Shown here: piece after piece, positions 1 through 10,592 of the stretch
How positions within the stretch are numbered: the stretch's first letter is position 1
How the letters are laid out: each line of letters begins with the position of its first letter
Assembly: GCF_002419815.1 (NCBI RefSeq)
Contig: NZ_DIGV01000027.1
Span: forward strand, 113,437-177,436
Source: Brevundimonas sp. UBA5713
GTDB lineage: Bacteria; Pseudomonadota; Alphaproteobacteria; Caulobacterales; Caulobacteraceae
Direction: 5' to 3'
Length of the DNA stretch: 64,000 nt
Made by a program: the position numbers and the translations under genes
The notes under the pieces: generated by a model
Told to the model about the DNA's origin: nothing
The model's database searches: none
Seen by the model: only the letters and a program-made list of their open reading frames with translations

Positions 1-2
1 GC

Positions 3-320
3 CTGCACAGCCGCACCCGCCCCGACGCGTGGAAGGCTTGGACGCGCGGCCACAAGGCGCGCTTCAGCGGGGCCGACATCCAGTATCAGCACTTCTACTT
101 GACGCTTCAGGCCGCGCTGGCGGGGCAGGGAGTGGCCATGGCCTCGGTGCATATGGTGGCGACGGCGCTGGAGCAGGGGCGGCTGATCGCCCCCCACGGC
201 TTTTCGCCTGACGGGACGCAGTATGTGATGCTGCGCCCTGCGGGGCGTGCCTCTGACGGGCGGGTCGAGGCGCTGGTGGAATGGTTGCGGGACCGGATGG
301 CCCGCCATCTCAGCCTCTAG
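3..320 (+). CDS. LysR-family regulator, C-terminal fragment
   Basis: The reading frame is open from the left edge of the window and ends at a TAG. The visible 105 residues match the end of a LysR substrate-binding domain of the GcvA/AmpR-like group: a W-x-x-W segment, then FSGADIQYQHFYLTLQAALAGQG-like text, in which the helix 'Q-A-A-x-x-G-x-G-V-A' precedes the last strands, and a final helix VEWLRDRMARHL. The DNA-binding N-terminus lies outside the window, so target genes cannot be judged. The last 11 bases overlap the end of the convergent M1 peptidase gene. The LysR family call is fairly safe; the subgroup is inference. Confidence 0.75.
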   Translation: MHSRTRPDAWKAWTRGHKARFSGADIQYQHFYLTLQAALAGQGVAMASVHMVATALEQGRLIAPHGFSPDGTQYVMLRPAGRASDGRVEALVEWLRDRMARHLSL

Positions 321-2025
321 CGGCGGCCTTCCACGCTTCCATATAGGGCAGGCGGCGCAGGATTTTCGACTGCGGGTCCAGAAGAATGTGGGCGCTGGCA
401 GGGGCCGAGAATATAGCTGAACCGTCCTTCATATCGATCGTATAGATCGTGCCGTCGATCTCGATTTCGACAGGCATGATGAAGGGCTGTTTGGCGGGTG
501 TTACCCACGTCAGGCGCACCTGATCGCCGTCGCGTTCCATCACCAGTTCCGGCAGGTCGGCCTGATAGAGATAGGCGTCGAAGAACCAGCTCATGTCCCT
601 AGCCATCAGGGCACTGACGATGGTGATGTAGTGGGCGGTGGTGCGGTACTGGGTCGTAATATGGCCGGGTTGCGGGTCAGGGGTGCCATAGACCAGTTCG
701 CGCAACGACTGTTTGAACGCTGCGTCACCCATATAAAGGCGCAGGGTGTGGGCGATCAGCGCGCCTTTGTAATAGAGGTCCAGCGCAGGGCCGGTCTCGG
801 CCTTATAGACCGTGGCCGCATCCTGTGGCTGGCCCGAGACCATCGGGAAGCGGTTGGTGATGGTGCGACGCATGGTCTCCAGTTCGGCCTGCATGGCGCG
901 CTCGCCGTTCAGCCAACGGGCGTAGAGCGGTTGCATATAGGTGCCGAACCCTTCGTGCAGCCACATGTCGTCCCACGACACATTGGTCATCTGGTTTCCG
1001 AACCATTCGTGGGCCAGTTCGTGCTGCATCAGCCAGTCATAGCCCTTGCCATCCAGCTTATAGCCATTGCCATAGGCGTTGATGGTCTGGTGCTCCATGC
1101 CCAGATGCGGGGTCTCGACTACGCCGACCTTTTCATCGGCAAAGGGATAGGGGCCGACCCATTCCTCGAAGAAGTCCAGCATCGACGGCAGTTGGTCGAA
1201 CAGGCTCTTGGCCTTGTCTTCCGGTACGTTGGCCAGCGGCCAGAACTGTAGCGGAATGGCGTTGCCATAGCGGCTGCTATAGGTGGCCGACATCTCGCGA
1301 TAGGGGCCGACATTGAGCGTGATGGCATAGGTGTTCGGATCGCGCGTGGTCCAGTGCCAGGTGGTGCTGCCATCGCTGTGCTCGGTCTTTTGCACCAGAC
1401 GGCCATTGGCCGGTGCCGATAGACCCGCTGGCACGGTAATGAACATATCCAGCTTGGCCGGTTCGCCCATGGGGTGGTCGATGCACGGCCAGATCAGGTC
1501 GCAGCCTTCGCCCTGAACCGCGCTGGCCATCCACGGCTGGCCGTCGGATTCGGACCAGACGAAGCCGCCATTCCATGGCGCGCGCTCGGCCACATGGGGG
1601 ATGCCGCCATAGGCGATGTTGATCTCCACACTATCGCCCTGCGCCAGGGGGTGGGGCAGGGGGATGGTCAGGCGGCCTTCGGGATTGGTCCAGTTGTCGA
1701 TGGGGGTGCCGTCCACCTCGATCTGGTCGATGGTGTAGAGGGTGTCCAGCTCAACCACGATAGCAGAGACGGGTGCCGTGGCGGTGAAATCCAGACCCGC
1801 CTGCGCCTGAATGGATTTGCTGGCGGGCCGGATGTTGAACGCCAAGCGGGCGGCATCGAATCTGACCGCCTGTTGTTCGGGCGTGCGCTCCGATCCGCTG
1901 GTGAGGGTAAAGGCGGTGGGGCGGCGCGGGCTGGTGTCGTGGGCCAGTGCCCCCGTGCTGGCCGTCATCAGGGCCGCCAGCGCCGGAACGATCAGGCGGC
2001 GTGCAAGGGGCGAACGGACAGACAT
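310..2025 (-). CDS. M1-family zinc aminopeptidase, exported
   Basis: 571 residues. A signal peptide is visible (SVRSPLARR, then a hydrophobic stretch ending ALA at about residue 28), so the enzyme should be periplasmic. The gluzincin zinc site is complete: H335-E336-L-A-H339 followed by E358 in LHEGFG, the HEXXH-x18-E arrangement of family M1. The exopeptidase signature upstream is GMEHQ (309-313) instead of the usual GAMEN, a substitution seen in some M1 members. The protein is shorter than PepN (about 870 residues) and lacks the large C-terminal helical domain. The start is supported by GGAG about 8 bases upstream. Likely role: release of N-terminal residues from imported peptides. Confidence 0.9.
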   Translation of the reverse strand: MSVRSPLARRLIVPALAALMTASTGALAHDTSPRRPTAFTLTSGSERTPEQQAVRFDAARLAFNIRPASKSIQAQAGLDFTATAPVSAIVVELDTLYTIDQIEVDGTPIDNWTNPEGRLTIPLPHPLAQGDSVEINIAYGGIPHVAERAPWNGGFVWSESDGQPWMASAVQGEGCDLIWPCIDHPMGEPAKLDMFITVPAGLSAPANGRLVQKTEHSDGSTTWHWTTRDPNTYAITLNVGPYREMSATYSSRYGNAIPLQFWPLANVPEDKAKSLFDQLPSMLDFFEEWVGPYPFADEKVGVVETPHLGMEHQTINAYGNGYKLDGKGYDWLMQHELAHEWFGNQMTNVSWDDMWLHEGFGTYMQPLYARWLNGERAMQAELETMRRTITNRFPMVSGQPQDAATVYKAETGPALDLYYKGALIAHTLRLYMGDAAFKQSLRELVYGTPDPQPGHITTQYRTTAHYITIVSALMARDMSWFFDAYLYQADLPELVMERDGDQVRLTWVTPAKQPFIMPVEIEIDGTIYTIDMKDGSAIFSAPASAHILLDPQSKILRRLPYMEAWKAAARG

Positions 2026-2080
2026 AGCAGCGCTCCGGTAGATCAGCTTGGCCGCTATCTAGCCGCCCCTCGCGCAAAAG

Positions 2081-2108
2081 AAAAAGGCCGCTGTTTCCAG
2101 CGGCCTTT
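2081..2108 (-). terminator. Rho-independent terminator of rpmB
   Basis: Perfect 11-base inverted repeat (arms 2083-2093 and 2098-2108, loop TTTC) followed on the minus strand by a T-rich run. It sits 26 bases past the rpmB stop and before the M1 peptidase start, so rpmB is probably transcribed alone. Confidence 0.85.
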
Positions 2109-2133
2109 CCAGAACTTTTATCAGCAGGGCTGA

Positions 2134-2430
2134 TTAGGCAGCGGCTTGTTCAGCCAGCTTGGCCTTGACCTGACGCTTGATGCGCAGGGCAGCAGCCGAG
2201 AGCTTCTCATCACGAGCCTTCACGATGAAGGCGTCCAGACCGCCCTTGTAGTCGAGCGTGCGCAGGGCAGCGTTCGAAATACGCAGGGAGAAGGTTTGGC
2301 CCAGAGCGTCCGAGGTTACCTTGACCGTCTTCAGAGACGGCAGGAAACGACGCTTGGTCTTGATGTTCGAGTGGCTCACATTGTGGCCGACCATCGGGCC
2401 GATACCGGTGAGTTCGCAACGACGCGACAT
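2134..2430 (-). CDS. rpmB: 50S ribosomal protein L28
   Basis: 98 residues. The start at 2430 gives the canonical N-terminus MSRRCELTGIGPMVGHNVSHS, typical of alphaproteobacterial L28; the frame is open 40 codons further upstream but that extension matches nothing in the family. Conserved features are the NxKTKRRFLP stretch and the RISNAALRTLDYKGG segment. It binds 23S rRNA in the large subunit. In Caulobacter relatives L28 is often a single-gene unit, which fits here: a terminator follows directly and the neighbours are unrelated. Confidence 0.97.
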   Translation of the reverse strand: MSRRCELTGIGPMVGHNVSHSNIKTKRRFLPSLKTVKVTSDALGQTFSLRISNAALRTLDYKGGLDAFIVKARDEKLSAAALRIKRQVKAKLAEQAAA

Positions 2431-2656
2431 CTTAAGATCCTCAAGGTCACATCCGCGCAAACGTTGCGGACGCATGAAAACAGGTGGCGCGTAAGGCTTT
2501 TGGCCCACGCGAGAGGGGGCCGTATAGAGGAAGGACTCACTTCGCGTCAAGCCGAGTCTGGTCCGGAGTCGGCGACGAAAGTGGATTCTGGCGATAAATA
2601 TAAGGGATCGAACCCGTTCACACGCCGTTCAACCCGTCACCACTATAGCGGAGCCT

Positions 2657-3154
2657 ATGATGAGCCGTTCAAAAATCAAAACCGCTACTCTTGCTCCCTC
2701 CAGGGGATTTCGAATTGCGGCTGTGACACTGCCGCTGGTGGCGGGCGCTGTGCTGTTGGCCGCACCGGCCTCGGCCCCGCAGGCGCAGGCTGCTCGCAGC
2801 GAGGTCCTGCCCGGCTATTGGGAATACACCACCAGTGTTCTGGGGGTGCGTGACACCGAACAGAAATGTGTGCGTCCCAGCGAGATCAACCGGTTCTTTG
2901 GCGGTCTTTCGACCCGCAAATGGCAGTGCACCTATCCGGTGCGCGAGGTCGGCAATGGCCGCACCCGCTTTGAAGGCAGCTGTCAGGACCGCAAGGGGCG
3001 TCGCATCAATGTGCGTCTGAACGGTACCTATCAGCAGGAATCCTTCCGCTTTAACGGCGGTGCCCAGCTGTCGCGTGGCACGCCCTATATCCCTGCCAGC
3101 ATCACGGCCCGCCGCATCGCGGCCCAGTGCCCGGCCAATGCGGAATATTTCTAA
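2657..3154 (+). CDS. DUF3617 family exported protein
   Basis: 165 residues with a long N-terminal export signal (basic MMSRSKIKTATLAPSR, then a hydrophobic core ending near ASAPQAQA, about residue 45). The mature part begins with PGYWEYTTSVLGV, followed by C-x-x-P-S-E and later C residues (KWQC, GSC, AAQC), the pattern of the DUF3617 family, which is common in Caulobacterales and Sphingomonadales and has no established function. The paired cysteines suggest disulfides in the periplasm. A start one codon later (second ATG) is equally possible. It stands alone between rpmB and a strong terminator. Confidence 0.8.
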   Translation: MMSRSKIKTATLAPSRGFRIAAVTLPLVAGAVLLAAPASAPQAQAARSEVLPGYWEYTTSVLGVRDTEQKCVRPSEINRFFGGLSTRKWQCTYPVREVGNGRTRFEGSCQDRKGRRINVRLNGTYQQESFRFNGGAQLSRGTPYIPASITARRIAAQCPANAEYF

Positions 3155-3181
3155 GGCCCCTGTTGCCTGACAAAAACCAAG

Positions 3182-3213
3182 AGGCCCGCCGGAGATGATC
3201 CGGCGGGCCTTTT
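3182..3213 (+). terminator. Rho-independent terminator after the DUF3617 gene
   Basis: 12-base perfect inverted repeat, arms 3182-3193 and 3199-3210, loop GATGA, followed by TTTT. It lies between two convergent genes and its A-rich left flank is too short to make it clearly bidirectional. Confidence 0.85.
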
Positions 3214-3234
3214 CTGTGGGCGCGGGATTGGCGC

Positions 3235-4281
3235 TTACAGGGTGCTGTTGTCGATGACGAAGCGGTATTTCACGTCCGACTTCAGCATACGCTCATAGGC
3301 CTCTTCGATCTGGTCGGCGCGGATCAGTTCGATGTCCGAAGTGATGCCCTTCTCGGCGCAGAAATCGAGCATCTCCTGCGTTTCCTTGATGCCGCCGATC
3401 AAAGAACCCGCGATCGAGCGACGACCGCCGATCAGCACGCCGACGCTGGGCGAGGGGTGGGCGTGTTCGGGCACGCCGACCAGACACAGGGTACCGTCCA
3501 GTTTCAGCAGCTTGGTGAAGGCATCCAGATTGTGGCTGGCGGCCACGGTGTTCAGGATGAAGTCGAAGCTGCGGCCATGGGCCTTCATCTGGTCCTTGTC
3601 CTTGGAGATGACGACCTCGTCGGCCCCCAGATCCAGCGCGGCCTGACGCTTGGACTCAGACGTGGTGAAGGCCACCACATGCGCGCCCAGAGCATGGGCC
3701 AGCTTCACACCCATGTGGCCAAGGCCGCCGATGCCGACGACGCCGACCTTCTTGCCCGGACCGACGTTCCAGTGGCGCAGCGGCGACCAAGTGGTGATGC
3801 CCGCGCACAGCAGCGGGGCCACGGCAGCCAGTTGCGAAGCGTCGTGGGTGATCTTCAGCACAAAGCTGTCCTTGACCACGATGCGCTGGGAATAGCCGCC
3901 CAGAGTGTGGCCCGGGGCATCTGGCGTCTTGCTGTCATAGGTGCCGGTCATGCCGTTTTCGCAGTACTGCTCCAGCCCCTCTTCACAGGGGTGGCAGTGC
4001 TGGCAGCTGTCGACCATACAGCCCACGCCGACGACATCGCCCTCTTTAAAGCGCGAGACAGCCGAGCCGACCTTGGATACGCGGCCGACGATTTCGTGGC
4101 CGGGGACGCAGGGAAAGCGGACCTCGCCCCATTCTCCGCGCACGGTGTGCAGGTCCGAGTGGCAGATGCCGCAATAATCGATCTCGATCTGGACATCATG
4201 TTCGCCAACATCGCGTCGGGGGATGGTGATCGGCTCGACGGGCTGATGGGCGGCGGTGGCCCCATAGGCTCTGACGGACAT
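3235..4281 (-). CDS. Zinc-dependent NAD(P) alcohol dehydrogenase (YahK/CAD type)
   Basis: 348 residues, the usual size of medium-chain dehydrogenases. Catalytic zinc ligands are C40 (YCGICHSD) and H62-E63 (PGHE); the structural zinc set C93, C96, C99, C107 is complete. The coenzyme fold carries GIGGLGHMGVKLA, the G-x-G-G-x-G form of the cinnamyl-alcohol/YahK subgroup, which usually prefers NADPH and reduces aldehydes. Substrate cannot be told from sequence. It is transcribed away from the AbgT gene, from a shared intergenic region that contains a 9-base inverted repeat. Confidence 0.9.
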   Translation of the reverse strand: MSVRAYGATAAHQPVEPITIPRRDVGEHDVQIEIDYCGICHSDLHTVRGEWGEVRFPCVPGHEIVGRVSKVGSAVSRFKEGDVVGVGCMVDSCQHCHPCEEGLEQYCENGMTGTYDSKTPDAPGHTLGGYSQRIVVKDSFVLKITHDASQLAAVAPLLCAGITTWSPLRHWNVGPGKKVGVVGIGGLGHMGVKLAHALGAHVVAFTTSESKRQAALDLGADEVVISKDKDQMKAHGRSFDFILNTVAASHNLDAFTKLLKLDGTLCLVGVPEHAHPSPSVGVLIGGRRSIAGSLIGGIKETQEMLDFCAEKGITSDIELIRADQIEEAYERMLKSDVKYRFVIDNSTL

Positions 4282-4323
4282 GAAAAGTCTCCGAATAAAG
4301 ATCGCTGAATTATCGCTGATGAT

Positions 4324-4391
4324 ACTCTAGCGTGGCCAAGCTATGCGCCAAGCGGACAAGATTGTCGCATTGCCTTAACCCTCGCTAGAGT
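4324..4391. repeat. 9-base inverted repeat between divergent genes
   Basis: ACTCTAGCG at 4324-4332 is repeated exactly in inverted form, CGCTAGAGT, at 4383-4391, 50 bases apart. The pair lies between the divergent dehydrogenase and AbgT transporter genes and could be a two-site operator. CTAG tetranucleotides are scarce in many bacterial genomes, which makes a pair of them more notable. No regulator gene is adjacent. Confidence 0.45.
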
Positions 4392-4469
4392 TGAAAGTTC
4401 TCAATTTCCGGCGCTTCGAAGGGGAGGCGGCCGGATAATGATTGATGACCCCGACTCAAGGTTGACCGA

Positions 4470-6074
<1,605 letters not shown>

Positions 6075-6086
6075 GCGCCGAAAGAA

Positions 6087-6124
6087 AAAGCCCCCGCCGT
6101 TTGCGAACGGCGGGGGCTTTGTTT
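6087..6124 (+). terminator. Rho-independent terminator after the AbgT gene
   Basis: 15-base perfect inverted repeat (arms 6087-6101 and 6106-6120, loop TGCG) with T runs on the plus strand and an A-rich left flank, so it can serve both the AbgT gene and the convergent tesB. Confidence 0.9.
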
Positions 6125-6141
6125 TGGAGCCGATGGCTTGA

Positions 6142-7050
6142 TCAGGCGCGCGGCTTACGCTGGCGGATAAGGCCTTCTTGGGCCACGCTGGCGACGAGGC
6201 GGCCATCACGGGTGAAGATCTGGCCACGGTTATAGCCGCGAGCACCCGAGGCCGAAGGGCTGTCGGTGACATACAGCAGCCAGTCGTCGGCGCGGAAATC
6301 TCCGTGGAACCAGACGGCGTGGTCCAGACTGGCGATCTGGAATTGGGGGTCCAGATAGCTGATGGCGTGAGGCTGGCCACAGGTGCTGAGCAGGGTCATG
6401 TCCGACGCATAGGCCAGAATGGCGCGGTGCATCGTTTCTTCGTCGCCGATGGGCGCGACGGTGCGGAACCACGAGGCGTGACGCGGCTCGGCGGGAACGG
6501 GGGCCAGCGGATTGCGCTGATAGACGTGACGGAACTCCAGCGGGCGCGGGCGCAGCACATAGGACTTCAGATGGTCCGGCACCATGTGGGCATTGGCGCG
6601 CCACAGCTCTGCCTCGCTGATGAGATCTTCCGGCGGAGCGACGTCCGGCATGGTGTCCTGATGTTCAAAGCCCTCTTCGGGGACCTGAAACGACAGCAGC
6701 ATGTTCAGGATAGGCTCGCCGCCTTGCGAGGCAATCACGCGGCGGGTCGCAAAGGTGCGGCCATCATGATCGCGCGCCACGCGATAGATGATCGGACGCC
6801 CCTCTTCGCCGGGGCGCATGAAGTAGCAGTGCAGCGAGTGGCAGCGGCGACCCTCGACGGTCAGTTGGGCGGCCTGAAGGGCCTGCGCCACCACCTGACC
6901 GCCATAGACCCGACCTTTGCCGCCGGGCAGGGGAATGCCGCGATACAGGTCCGTGTCCAGCGTTTCGACCGTCAGCAAATCGATCAGCCCTTCCACCCGC
7001 GCGGGGGCCGAAGGTGAAGACGGATCGTTCGGAGAAGGCAGTTCAGTCAT
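6142..7050 (-). CDS. tesB: Acyl-CoA thioesterase II
   Basis: 302 residues, close to E. coli TesB (286). Two tandem hot-dog domains are visible. The first carries YRGIPLPGGKGRVYGGQVVAQAL near residue 40, the second SLDHAVWFHGDFRADDWLLY near residue 250, which contains the conserved D; T and Q of the catalytic set are also in place. It hydrolyses medium to long acyl-CoA in the cytoplasm. No Shine-Dalgarno sequence is obvious, and the gene stands alone, ending at the terminator it shares with the AbgT gene. Confidence 0.92.
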   Translation of the reverse strand: MTELPSPNDPSSPSAPARVEGLIDLLTVETLDTDLYRGIPLPGGKGRVYGGQVVAQALQAAQLTVEGRRCHSLHCYFMRPGEEGRPIIYRVARDHDGRTFATRRVIASQGGEPILNMLLSFQVPEEGFEHQDTMPDVAPPEDLISEAELWRANAHMVPDHLKSYVLRPRPLEFRHVYQRNPLAPVPAEPRHASWFRTVAPIGDEETMHRAILAYASDMTLLSTCGQPHAISYLDPQFQIASLDHAVWFHGDFRADDWLLYVTDSPSASGARGYNRGQIFTRDGRLVASVAQEGLIRQRKPRA

Positions 7051-7458
7051 GGGAGGGCGTTTCTGATTGGGGAGGCCCGTATCATCAGGCCTGTATGCCC
7101 GCCGTGCAAGACAAGCCGCTATGCTGACGTAGCGGAACCCCTTTTCGCTTATGCCGAATATTCCATGCCTGGATTGTCTGATGGAGAATAAAATTTGCCA
7201 ACGGGGCAGAATTTTAAACCATCCAGAGTTTTTCGGTCAGCAGCACCACTTTAAGGCGATGCGCATTTTTTATCCCATATTGTTTCGACTAAAACTCGAA
7301 TTATCGCCTCTCATTTCTTCAACGGCGCGAATAGAGAAAATATTTTTCTGTATACTATTGTCTTCCTTCGTTCGTTGAACGCATATTTTCGTCAGTACGC
7401 ATTTGTTGGAGACCCCCGTAGTGAGGGGGCTCGACTTTTGTCAGAGGGAAGGATGCCG
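7051..7458. other. AT-rich intergenic region upstream of a TonB receptor
   Basis: About 400 bases without a convincing gene, clearly richer in A and T than the flanks, especially 7140-7400. A long T-rich stretch (TATTTTTCTG) precedes a GTATAC hexamer at 7350-7355. A 75-codon open frame (7151-7378) has no family resemblance and is probably spurious. The region most likely holds the promoter and a long leader for the receptor gene. Confidence 0.5.
7344..7361. promoter_or_regulatory. Possible GntR-type operator (GTATAC core)
   Basis: TTCTGTATACTATTG surrounds GTATAC at 7350-7355. The core equals that of the operator-like sites in the hydroxyproline locus 20-30 kb away, but the flanks fit the longer consensus poorly. 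It is about 100 bases upstream of the receptor start. Confidence 0.3.
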
Positions 7459-10400
7459 ATGCGCCTTAGGGGTAATCAAAATACGCGACGCGTGGCCTAT
7501 CGCACGCTTCTGGCTGGGGCGTGTGCCTATACCGCGCTGGCTGCCGGTGTGGCCCATGCGCAGGATGCCTTGCCCGAGGCCGAGGAAACCGTGGCCCAGG
7601 TCAGCGACATTGTGGTGACCGGTTCGCGCATCGCGCGGCGTGACTACACCTCGAACAGCCCGCTGGCGTCGGTGACGGCCGAAGCGATTGAAAACACAGG
7701 TCAGGTCACGGTTGAAAAAGCCCTGACGCAGATGCCCCAGTTTGCCGGTGCGCAAGGCCAGAGCACCTCGGGTTCATCCTCGACCTCACTGAATGGCGGT
7801 CAGGCCTATGCTAGTCTTCGCGGTCTGGGCTCCAAGCGCACCTTGATCCTGCTGGACGGCAAACGCTTGCAGCCATCGAACCCTGATGGTTCGGTCGATC
7901 TGAACATCATCCCCGAAGCCCTGATCGGCAATGTGGAAGTCATCACCGGCGGTGCCTCGACCGCCTATGGTTCGGATGCGACCGCCGGTGTGGTCAACTT
8001 CCGCCTGAAGAACGATTTCCAAGGCGTCACGCTCGCGTCGCAGTACGGCATTTCCGACTATGGCGACGGCGAGAGCTTCCGCGTATCGGTGACGGCAGGG
8101 GATCGCTTTGCCGAGGGGCGTGGCCGCGCGGTGATCTCGCTGGACTATTCGATGCGCGAGCGCGCCTTCCAGTCCGAGCGTGACTATTATTTCCGCCGTA
8201 ACCGCGAATCCAACACCGCCATTGTGGCGCAGGGTTCGGCCCTGTTCGGCGCAAACCGGCCGACTTTGGCGGCCATCAACGATATCTTCGTCGGCCAGTA
8301 CGGCACCGATCCGGTTCAGGGCTCGGCGGGCTTCTATAATGGCCAGATCGGCTTCAACACCGTTGATGGCTCCCTGTTTAATCTGGCGGGCACCTCGCCG
8401 GTGATGAACCTGCGCGATCCGGAGACTGACGGGGCCTATCTGTCGGCGGGCGGCAACAACATGCTGTACGGCTGGACCGGCAACATCGTCCAGAACGACA
8501 ACGAGCGCTATTCGCTGTTCTCGCGGGTGGACTATGACATCACCCAGAACATCAGCGGCTATATCCAGGGCTCGCTGACCAGCTATGAGTCCGAGGGTGT
8601 GTTCAATCCGACGCTGGCGGGTCTGGCCTATGCGCTGACGGTGCCGGCGTCGAACCCCTATATCAGCAATGACTTCCGCCACATCCTGAACTCGCGCGCC
8701 GATCCGGACGCGGATTTCACCTTCTGGAAGGACCTCGATTTCGCGGGTCCGCGCCTGCAGAACTATGCCTATGACGTCTATCAGTTCATCGGCGGCCTGT
8801 CGGGTCAGGTGGGCATCAAGGACTGGACGTGGGAAGCCTATGCCAGCGCATCGAAGGCCAAATTCCTGAACACCCAGGTCGGCGGCGTCTCGCGCGATGC
8901 GATGACCGACCTGCTGTACAGCCCGACCGGCGGTAACGAGTTCTGCGCCGGTGGACTGAACCCGTTCGGCAACCACACGCCCTCGGCCGAGTGCATCAAC
9001 TATGTGGTGCGCAAGACCACCAACACCAATGAGCTAACCCAGCGCATGGCCGAGGCCTCGGTCACCGGTTCGCTGTTCGAACTGCCTGCGGGCGAGGTGC
9101 GTTTCGCGGCGGGTGTCGGCTATCGTTACAACCACTTCGAGTTCGTACCGGACGCGCAACTGAGCCGCCCGGACGGGACCAGCGACGTATTGGGTTATGC
9201 GCCGCTGTGGGCGTCATCGGGCGAGGTGGATTCCACCGAGGTCTTTGCCGAGGTCCTCGTGCCGCTGCTGAAGGATTTGCCCTTCATCCAGTCGCTGGAG
9301 ATGGAGTTCGGCTATCGCTACTCCGACTATAGCTCGGTGGGTGGCGTGCAGGCCTATAAGGCCGATCTGAACTGGCAGGTGAACGACATCTTCCGACTAC
9401 GCGGCGGCTATAACCGCGCTGTGCGTGCGCCGAGCGTCGGCGAGCTGTTCGCCCCCATCTCGACCGCTACGGTGGGTATCGGCACGCCCACGGCGGCCAA
9501 CACCGATGGTGATCCGTGTGATGTTCGCTCCTCCTTCCGTCAGGGTCCGAACGGCCAGCAGGTCGCCGATCTGTGCGTGGCTCTGGGCGTGCCCGAAGCT
9601 CTGATCGACACCTATCAGTTTGGTGCCGCGCAAGTGTTCGCCCTGACCGGCGGCAACCCAGATCTGGAAGAGGAAACCGCCGACACCTATTCGTTCGGCA
9701 CCGTGATCCAGCCGCAGTTCTCGTCGCCGTGGCTGAGCAACATCTCGGCCTCGATCGACTGGTACAAGATCGAGGTGGCCGATGCCGTCGGTACGCTGGG
9801 TGTCGGTAACGCCATCCGTTATTGCTTCAACGATGGCGGCAACAACCCGACCTATGACGCCAACAACTACTATTGTCAGCTACAGGACCGCAGCACGGTC
9901 GACGGCAATATGGTCAATCCGTTGCAGCCGCTGCTGAACCTCGGCGCGTTCAATGTGACGGGTGTGGACCTGCAGGTGGACTGGCGTCTGCATCTGGCCG
10001 ATCTGGGTTTTGGCGATACCGGCAGCCTCGCCTTTGGCACCACCGTGTCCTATCTGGACAGCTTCGAGATTCAGGCCCTGCCGGGTGCGCCTGTGTACGA
10101 CTATGTCGGCACCTGGGGCACGGCCATCGAGGCCAATGCCGGTCAGGCCCACCCCGAGTGGAAGGCCGTCAGCAGCGTCACCTATTCGCGCGATCGCTGG
10201 AACGTCGGCCTGCGCTGGCGTCATACGTCCGAGATGATCAACTCGGCGCGCGTGACCTCGCCCACCAGCACGACGCGCGGTGTGGATGCCTATGACGTGT
10301 TCGATCTGAACGCCCGCGTCGATCTGCCGTTCGACACTACGGTACGCTTCACCGTCACCAATCTGCTGAACGAGGAGCCGCCGCAGGTCGGCAATGTGCG

Positions 10401-10473
10401 CGGGACCTATGACCCGCAGAACTATGACGTTCTGGGCCGCTACTACTCGGTCGCGGTGAGCAAGAAATTCTAA
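7459..10473 (+). CDS. TonB-dependent outer-membrane receptor
   Basis: About 1004 residues. The start at 7459 is chosen because GAGGGAAGG lies 6 bases upstream; an ATG two codons earlier and a frame open to 7375 are alternatives. A signal peptide ends at VAHAQDA. The TonB box region is DIVVTGSRI, followed by the plug domain (LRGLGSKRTLILLDGKRL, GGASTAYGSDATAGVVNF). The rest is a beta-barrel rich in aromatic and G-Y pairs, ending in the C-terminal F (VAVSKKF). This plug and barrel style belongs to the large peptide/carbohydrate group of receptors in Caulobacterales. The next gene is an exported prolidase-like hydrolase, so peptide uptake is the favoured guess. Confidence 0.93.
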   Translation: MRLRGNQNTRRVAYRTLLAGACAYTALAAGVAHAQDALPEAEETVAQVSDIVVTGSRIARRDYTSNSPLASVTAEAIENTGQVTVEKALTQMPQFAGAQGQSTSGSSSTSLNGGQAYASLRGLGSKRTLILLDGKRLQPSNPDGSVDLNIIPEALIGNVEVITGGASTAYGSDATAGVVNFRLKNDFQGVTLASQYGISDYGDGESFRVSVTAGDRFAEGRGRAVISLDYSMRERAFQSERDYYFRRNRESNTAIVAQGSALFGANRPTLAAINDIFVGQYGTDPVQGSAGFYNGQIGFNTVDGSLFNLAGTSPVMNLRDPETDGAYLSAGGNNMLYGWTGNIVQNDNERYSLFSRVDYDITQNISGYIQGSLTSYESEGVFNPTLAGLAYALTVPASNPYISNDFRHILNSRADPDADFTFWKDLDFAGPRLQNYAYDVYQFIGGLSGQVGIKDWTWEAYASASKAKFLNTQVGGVSRDAMTDLLYSPTGGNEFCAGGLNPFGNHTPSAECINYVVRKTTNTNELTQRMAEASVTGSLFELPAGEVRFAAGVGYRYNHFEFVPDAQLSRPDGTSDVLGYAPLWASSGEVDSTEVFAEVLVPLLKDLPFIQSLEMEFGYRYSDYSSVGGVQAYKADLNWQVNDIFRLRGGYNRAVRAPSVGELFAPISTATVGIGTPTAANTDGDPCDVRSSFRQGPNGQQVADLCVALGVPEALIDTYQFGAAQVFALTGGNPDLEEETADTYSFGTVIQPQFSSPWLSNISASIDWYKIEVADAVGTLGVGNAIRYCFNDGGNNPTYDANNYYCQLQDRSTVDGNMVNPLQPLLNLGAFNVTGVDLQVDWRLHLADLGFGDTGSLAFGTTVSYLDSFEIQALPGAPVYDYVGTWGTAIEANAGQAHPEWKAVSSVTYSRDRWNVGLRWRHTSEMINSARVTSPTSTTRGVDAYDVFDLNARVDLPFDTTVRFTVTNLLNEEPPQVGNVRGTYDPQNYDVLGRYYSVAVSKKF

Positions 10474-10480
10474 CGACTTC

Positions 10481-10508
10481 GGGCCGGAGCGAATGTTCCG
10501 GCCCCTTC
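10481..10508 (+). terminator. Hairpin between receptor and amidohydrolase genes
   Basis: 8-base inverted repeat (10481-10488 and 10497-10504) with a poor T tract (CTTC). It may only reduce read-through into the downstream amidohydrolase gene. Confidence 0.4.
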
Positions 10509-10592
10509 GCGTTTTCCGGTGGACGAGGGTGCACCGGAAATTTGAGTATCCAGTCTTGGGGCGGCGCCTGATGCGCCGCGGAGGAGGAAACC

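Noticed and set aside
7151..7378. A 75-codon frame in the AT-rich region upstream of the TonB receptor
   Set aside because: No ribosome site or family likeness, and the amino-acid pattern is that of random AT-rich sequence.
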